This document shows, piece by piece, positions 59,701 to 64,000 of a DNA stretch of 64,000 bases (its first letter is position 1; each line of letters begins with the position of its first letter). This DNA comes from Glebionis coronaria. Taxonomy: Eukaryota; Streptophyta; Magnoliopsida; Asterales; Asteraceae. The translations under genes were made by a program, and so were the position numbers. Below the pieces are notes generated by a model that was not told the origin of the DNA, did not search any database, and worked only from the letters and a program-made list of their open reading frames with translations. The stretch spans positions 386,191,807 through 386,255,806 of the forward strand of contig CM046878.1 of NCBI GenBank assembly GCA_025667525.1. Reading direction: 5' to 3'.

Positions 59701-61317
59701 ATTTGAATATTATGGCATGATTCAGTGATAAGTGTTGATTTGATTTGTATCTGCATATAAGTGCTTGAACCTGCTTGCTTGATTGATTACTTGTTTGTGT
59801 TTTAGTCATTTTTGTGTCGTGTTTGTCTTGTCTGCTTTCTGCTAGCTTAATACACCCCCACAAGCCAACTGCAAGTGGGGGGTTTTGACTGTCCATAAAG
59901 AACTCAACAAAGAAAACAGATAAAAAGATTCCAGGTCTGGGGTTTGTTTGCTTCTAATTAGGGTGATTCTGGCTTAAATTAGACAAGAGTTAGGAGTTTT
60001 GGTAGTGGTAGTATCTCTGTAACAAGTGGGGTAAAAAGGAAAAAAAAAATTTTAAAAATTTTGGCGTGGCCAGGACTTGAACCTGCGCCACCACTACCAA
60101 AGCACACACACACTACCGCTGCCCTAGGGACTTTGACTGGTAATCTCTTGCAAAGTTAAATACTTAAGGTGATTTTAAATTGGGCTTATTTAAAAAAGCT
60201 GTGGCCTTTTAAGCCATTTGTGGCTTATTCATTAAGCGTTTTTGCTCCTATTTATTTTTCCTAGGAAAGTTATTAGGTTTAGGATTTTTCAGAAACAAGT
60301 TTGAATTTTTCCTTTTCTTTATTTATTTTTTATTCATTTTTAATTAACCGTATTTTATTAAATAGATAAAAATAGTAAAAAGAGGTTTTAATTTTTAGAA
60401 AAATAGTTTTAAGGTTTCATTTAAGTAACTTGAGGTTTACATATCAAAAAGTTTTCAAAAAGTCTTATTTTTAATTTTATTTGATTTTAGGATTTTTATC
60501 CAACTTTGAAATTAAATATAAAATTAATAAAAAGGTTTTAGGAACTTTTAATTACATTTTTGTCTTAGTTATAATATTCTAGATTTTTGGTAATTTTTTA
60601 GAATTAATTTATAAACTTTTTATTTTTTAGAATATTTTAATATTATTTTATTCCCAAAAATAGAAAGTTGGTTTTTTCTACTTTTTTCCATTTTACCTAG
60701 ATTATAGGCATTAAATTAGGAACTTTGTAACTTTCCAAATATTTTTTAGACTTTTCAATTAATTGCTAGAATTAATTTAAGATTTAATAGATTTTAATAG
60801 TTTTTAAGTGTTTAAAAATAGTTTAATTTGGTTTTAAAATTTTTAAAAATAGTTTTTAGCTTAATTAGGATATGTTTGAGGTTTACAAACTATTAGATCT
60901 TGTTTAAGGCTTTTTAATAATTAAAAGTGATTTTTAGGGCCTTAATTAGCATTAAAAAGTCATTTTCTAATTAATAAAATAGTTTTTAGCAAGTTTGGAT
61001 TTTTTTGTAAACTCTTAGAATATTATTGTGGATTTTTAGTAATTTTTAGGAATTTTTAGGTTAAAATTTTATTTTTGGCACTATTTACGGTTTTACGTTT
61101 TCGCCTTTTTCGACATAGTTTAATTCGTTTTCGTAACCTTCTTTTCTTAATCCCATTTCTTTCTCAATCATATAATCAACTCTTAACACAACGCACTTGC
61201 CTCCTCGAGAACGATCTCACTTAGGGTCATTCACACACGGTTTTCCTAAATCGTCGTGCACACTTGCCCTACTTTGTGCATCCTTTTCCTAAAGGTGTAC
61301 AAAACTACCTACAATCA
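56793..61317 (+). repeat. Athila 3' LTR
   Basis: Second copy of 43867-48477, ending ACAATCA. Terminal inverted repeat at 56794-56802/56815-56823 is conserved, and so is the TATA box (about 57901-57912). Compared with the left LTR it lacks about 70 bp after CCCACCCAAA and 12 bp near 61170. Confidence 0.93.
60064..60135 (-). other. tRNA/SINE-like pol III promoter remnant inside the Athila LTR
   Basis: On the minus strand a B-box-like GGTTCAAGTCC lies 32 bases after an A-box-like TAGGGCAGCGG. The corresponding left-LTR B box has one change (GGTACAAGTCC). No cloverleaf of a functional tRNA is evident. Confidence 0.4.
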
Positions 61318-63888
61318 AAGATCATTTTAGTTAGTTGGAATATAAAGTGGACGTTACCTAACGCCATAATATTAAACTGAGTGGAAGAATGCATGCTTCG
61401 TGAGATGAATATGGAAATACTAGAGGAGGAGAACTCTGAGCTGAAAGAAGGACTTACGAGGACTGGGCTTAATTTAGAATTACTCATCAATGATCTTAAA
61501 AAAACTCAAGAATCTGACTCCGGATATATTTTGGACATAATTGAGGTGATTAAAATGAAGAATTAAGCTTAGGAATCTAGTTTCAGTTTGTAAAAATTTA
61601 TAGTTTTCTTTATGTAACAAAGATGCTTATCATGTAAATAGGAATGATAAGTTGTTAATAAATAAAGAAGTGTGCTTTTGTTCTCAAAAATTCTTGTCAT
61701 TTTATTTTAGCCTTTATCGTCATTCGTATTATGAATCCTTATATATGAATTCGTTAGAAGTTATTCGTATTATGAATCCTCATATATGAATTCGTTAGAA
61801 ATTGTCATTCATATTATGAATCCTCATATATATGAATTCAACAAAGGAACTAGAAAATTATCGTGATCTTATGATATGTTAAATTGATTACATTCTCGAA
61901 CGTATGAAAATTCAAAAACAATATCATTCTTATCAAGTGTTTGTAAATGTTGGTAGAATGGATCATACGAGATCAACAACATCTTCAACAATGAATATGA
62001 CGCCGGAGGAAATAAGGCAATTGGTTGCTGAGAGTGTGACTGTAGCTTTGCAACCACAAGGCAACAATATAGCTAGTTCAAGTAATGGAAATGCTGCTAG
62101 AAGAGAAGTTCATATGGAAAGAAATGTACTTACAAAGATTTCATGAACTGTCGGCCTTTTAACTATAAAGGATCTGAAGGAGCTGTTGGACTTATTCACT
62201 GGTTTGAGAGAATTGAATCAGTATTTGTTCGCAGTGACTGTTCTGAAGATTGTAAAGTGAAGTTTGCTACGAGTACGTTAATAGAGGAAGCTTTGTCTTG
62301 GTGGAATGTGTATGCTCAACCCATCGGGATAGAACAAGCTTATCAGACTCCTTGGAATGAATTTAAGAATCTGCTAATTAAGAAGTATTGTCCTCGCAAT
62401 GAAATTAGAAAGATGTAGGAGGAGTTCTATAAACTAGCAGTGAAGAGAATAATCTTAAAGTTTACATCCGAAGATTTTAGGAATTGGCATTATTATGTCC
62501 TAATATGGTGCCTAATACTGAAAAATTGATGGAAGCTTTTATTGGAGGATTTCCTAGAAGTATTGAAGGAAATGTTACAGCCTCTAAACCCCAAAATTTA
62601 TAGGAAGTTATCACCATTTCTCAAAGATTAATGGATCAAGTGATAAGGTATACTCCTGTACAAGTGGCAGTTAATAATAAAAGGAATTTTGATGATAGGA
62701 GGAGTTTTTCTGTTAATCGTAATTTCCAGAAGAATAATTATAGCAACTATAATCAAGGCAATAATCGTCAAAAGCAGAGCAAAAGAAATGATGTTTATAA
62801 AGTTTATGTTGTAACATCAAGCATGGTTATAAAGGAGAATTACCCCTATATCAGAAATGTTCTTTACATCACACAGGATATTGCATTATCAAGTGTCAAA
62901 ACTGTGGAAAGATAGGACATCAGACAAGAAACTACAGAAATAAAGGACCAGCTACTGGAAGTAATCAATTTCCTGTAACTAAGGTTTGTCACAACTGCGG
63001 AGAAAAAGGTCATTTTACAAATGAGTGTCGTAAAGAGAGCAATACCAGAGGAAAATCTTATTTGTTGAACGATACTCAACAAGGTCAGAATACGGTTACG
63101 GGTATGTTTCATCTAAATCAACGTCTGGTTAAAGTAATATTTGACTCAAGAGCTGATAGAAGTTTCACATCTGTTAAAATTGCTGCTAAGTTAGATGTTC
63201 CGACCGTTTCTTTGAAGACTAAGTATGATATAGAAATAGCCAGTGGAAAAATAGTTAGCACTAATACCATTATTCGAGGATGTATCATTACTTTATTACA
63301 TCAATCCTTTGAAATTGACCTTATACCCATTAACCTCGGTACTTTTTACGTAGTCATTGGGATGGGTTGGTTATCTAAATACCATGCTAAAATCCTATGT
63401 GACGAGAAATCAGTTCATATTCCTATTAACGGTATAGTATTGATTGTCCATGGTGAACGAAGTAGAACTCGACTAAATCTAATATCGTGCTTAAAGATAA
63501 ATAAGTATGTATCCCAAGGTAGTCAAGTTTTCTTAGTTCAATTAGTAGAGAAGAAAGAAGAAAAGAAGCGACAATAAGATATTCTGATAGTTAGAGAATT
63601 TCTCGAAGTGTTTCCTGAGGAATTACCAGGTTTGCCACCTGTACGTCAAGTTGAATTCCAAATCAATTTGATACCAAGAGCAACACTAGTTGCTAAAGCG
63701 CCTTATTGATTAGCACCTTCGGAAAATGCAAGAGTTGTCAAGTCAAATTCAAGATTTAACTGATCGAAGTTTTATTCGACCAAGTATATCGCCTTGGGGA
63801 GCTCAAGTCTTATTTGTCAAATAGAAAGATGGATCTTTTAGGATGTGTATCGATTATCGCGAGTTAAACAAACTTACTATAAAGAATA
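61318..63888 (+). pseudogene. Gypsy-2 gag-pol remainder: gag, two zinc knuckles, protease, start of RT
   Basis: After the Athila element: a coiled-coil piece (61381-61566), then the gag N-terminus with MTPEEIRQLVAESV (from about 61950), and after a frame change near 62138 the Retrotrans_gag domain (NCRPFNYKGSEGAVGLIHWF, CKVKFATSTL, ALSWWN). Two knuckles follow: [14 protein letters not shown] (about 62894, last Cys is Tyr) and [14 protein letters not shown] (about 62986, intact). The protease active site reads DSRADRSF (about 63139), the catalytic glycine replaced by Arg. The pre-RT block [17 protein letters not shown] (about 63629) and RT start with FRMCIDYRELNKLTIKN end at 63888. Stops and frameshifts throughout. 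61570-61900 is non-coding. Confidence 0.85.
61718..61845 (+). repeat. Tandem repeat in Gypsy-2, three copies of about 42 bp
   Basis: The unit ATTCGTATTATGAATCC(T/C)...ATATGAATTCGTTAGAA occurs three times (about 61721, 61762 and 61808), with little divergence. It lies upstream of the gag Met-rich region. Confidence 0.8.
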
Positions 63889-64000
63889 TGTTGTCCCATA
63901 TTTTGTGATGATTAAATAAGAAATAAAGATGAAAAGATATGAATTCTAGAGAGAGAAAGTAGTGAGAGAAAGTAGAGAGAGGGTGGAGAAAACAAGAAAG
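63889..64000 (-). mobile_element. LTR of another antisense Copia element, running off the right edge
   Basis: The Gypsy-2 RT reading stops after an AAAGAATA context and TGTTGTCCCATATTTTG begins at 63889. The following GA-rich tract (about 63950-63990, GAGAGAGAAAGTAG...GAGAGGGTGGA) resembles the + strand of the Copia-1 LTR (2275-2330), so an antisense Copia 3' LTR is the best reading. Boundaries and strand are inferred from this resemblance only. Confidence 0.55.

Larger units (their letters stand above)
43867..61317 (+). mobile_element. Athila-like Ty3/Gypsy element, complete, 17.45 kb
   Basis: LTRs of 4,611 bp (43867-48477) and 4,525 bp (56793-61317) differ by about 50 substitutions plus a ~70-bp and a 12-bp indel, roughly 1%. 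The flanks AAGAG (43862-43866) and AAGAT (61318-61322) agree in four of five bases, fitting an aged target duplication. The PBS is the TGGCGCC type, gag and pol are Athila-like, and pol has three in-frame stops. No env-like ORF is seen in the 1.8 kb after integrase. It interrupts Gypsy-2 gag. Confidence 0.93.

Noticed and set aside
46846..59896. Identical 65-codon minus-strand frames at 46846-47043 and 59699-59896
   Set aside because: Duplicate positions in the two Athila LTRs; short, no domain, non-coding LTR context.
60064..60135. A functional tRNA gene in the Athila LTR
   Set aside because: Only A- and B-box-like motifs are present; I cannot fold acceptor and anticodon stems, and the left-LTR copy has a B-box change.

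Overview
The window looks like a flowering-plant nuclear heterochromatic region. It is AT-rich, has almost no host coding sequence, and is made of LTR retrotransposons inserted into one another. The style of the Copia gag/protease, the RPA-like DUF223 pseudogene and the chromovirus LTRs resemble what is commonly annotated in Asteraceae. That family assignment is inference by eye; no search was run.

Layout, left to right. 1-2551: 5' half of an antisense Copia element (Copia-1: decayed gag, leader minisatellite, PBS, 5' LTR). 2552-8436: 3' part of a Tat-like Gypsy element on the + strand, with a decayed antisense extra ORF (Transposase_28-like), a polypurine tract and an LTR. A complete 1,854-bp PIF/Harbinger-like DNA element (5636-7489, TTA target duplication) carries only a Myb/NAM-associated ORF and interrupts the Tat element. 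8584-9618 and 22041-22676: the two halves of an RPA1-like (OB-fold) pseudogene split by a 12.4-kb Gypsy element (9619-22040, two 3.5-kb LTRs, CTCTG duplication). 22677-24519: truncated antisense Gypsy LTR. 24520-25844: 5' end of an antisense Copia (Copia-B). 25845-27349: antisense Copia pol remnant.

From 27350 to 63888 runs a large chromovirus-like Gypsy (Gypsy-2, + strand) carrying two internal nested insertions. Its 5' LTR is split by a complete 12,271-bp antisense Copia (Copia-A, 29979-42249) whose two 321-bp LTRs are identical, so it is the youngest insertion. Its gag leader is split by a complete 17.45-kb Athila-like Gypsy (43867-61317, LTRs of 4.6 and 4.5 kb, tRNA-Asp-type PBS). Gypsy-2 is finally cut in its RT at 63888 by another antisense Copia LTR that runs off the window.

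LTR divergence read by eye orders the events: Copia-A (0) < Gypsy-1 (about 0.5%) < Athila (about 1%). Gypsy-2 is older than its guests. No gene is clearly intact. Copia-A is the nearest: gag, protease/integrase and RT/RNase H are all present with catalytic residues, separated by two one-base frame changes, both at homopolymer runs.

The points most worth a second look are: internal copies of the polypurine tract in two unrelated Gypsy elements; hairpin-forming minisatellites in all three Copia leaders; a palindrome next to the TATA box kept by compensating changes in three Copia LTRs; the 1,504-aa Copia gag with a second Cys-rich motif; and the mismatch between young LTRs and a ruined coding region in Gypsy-1.
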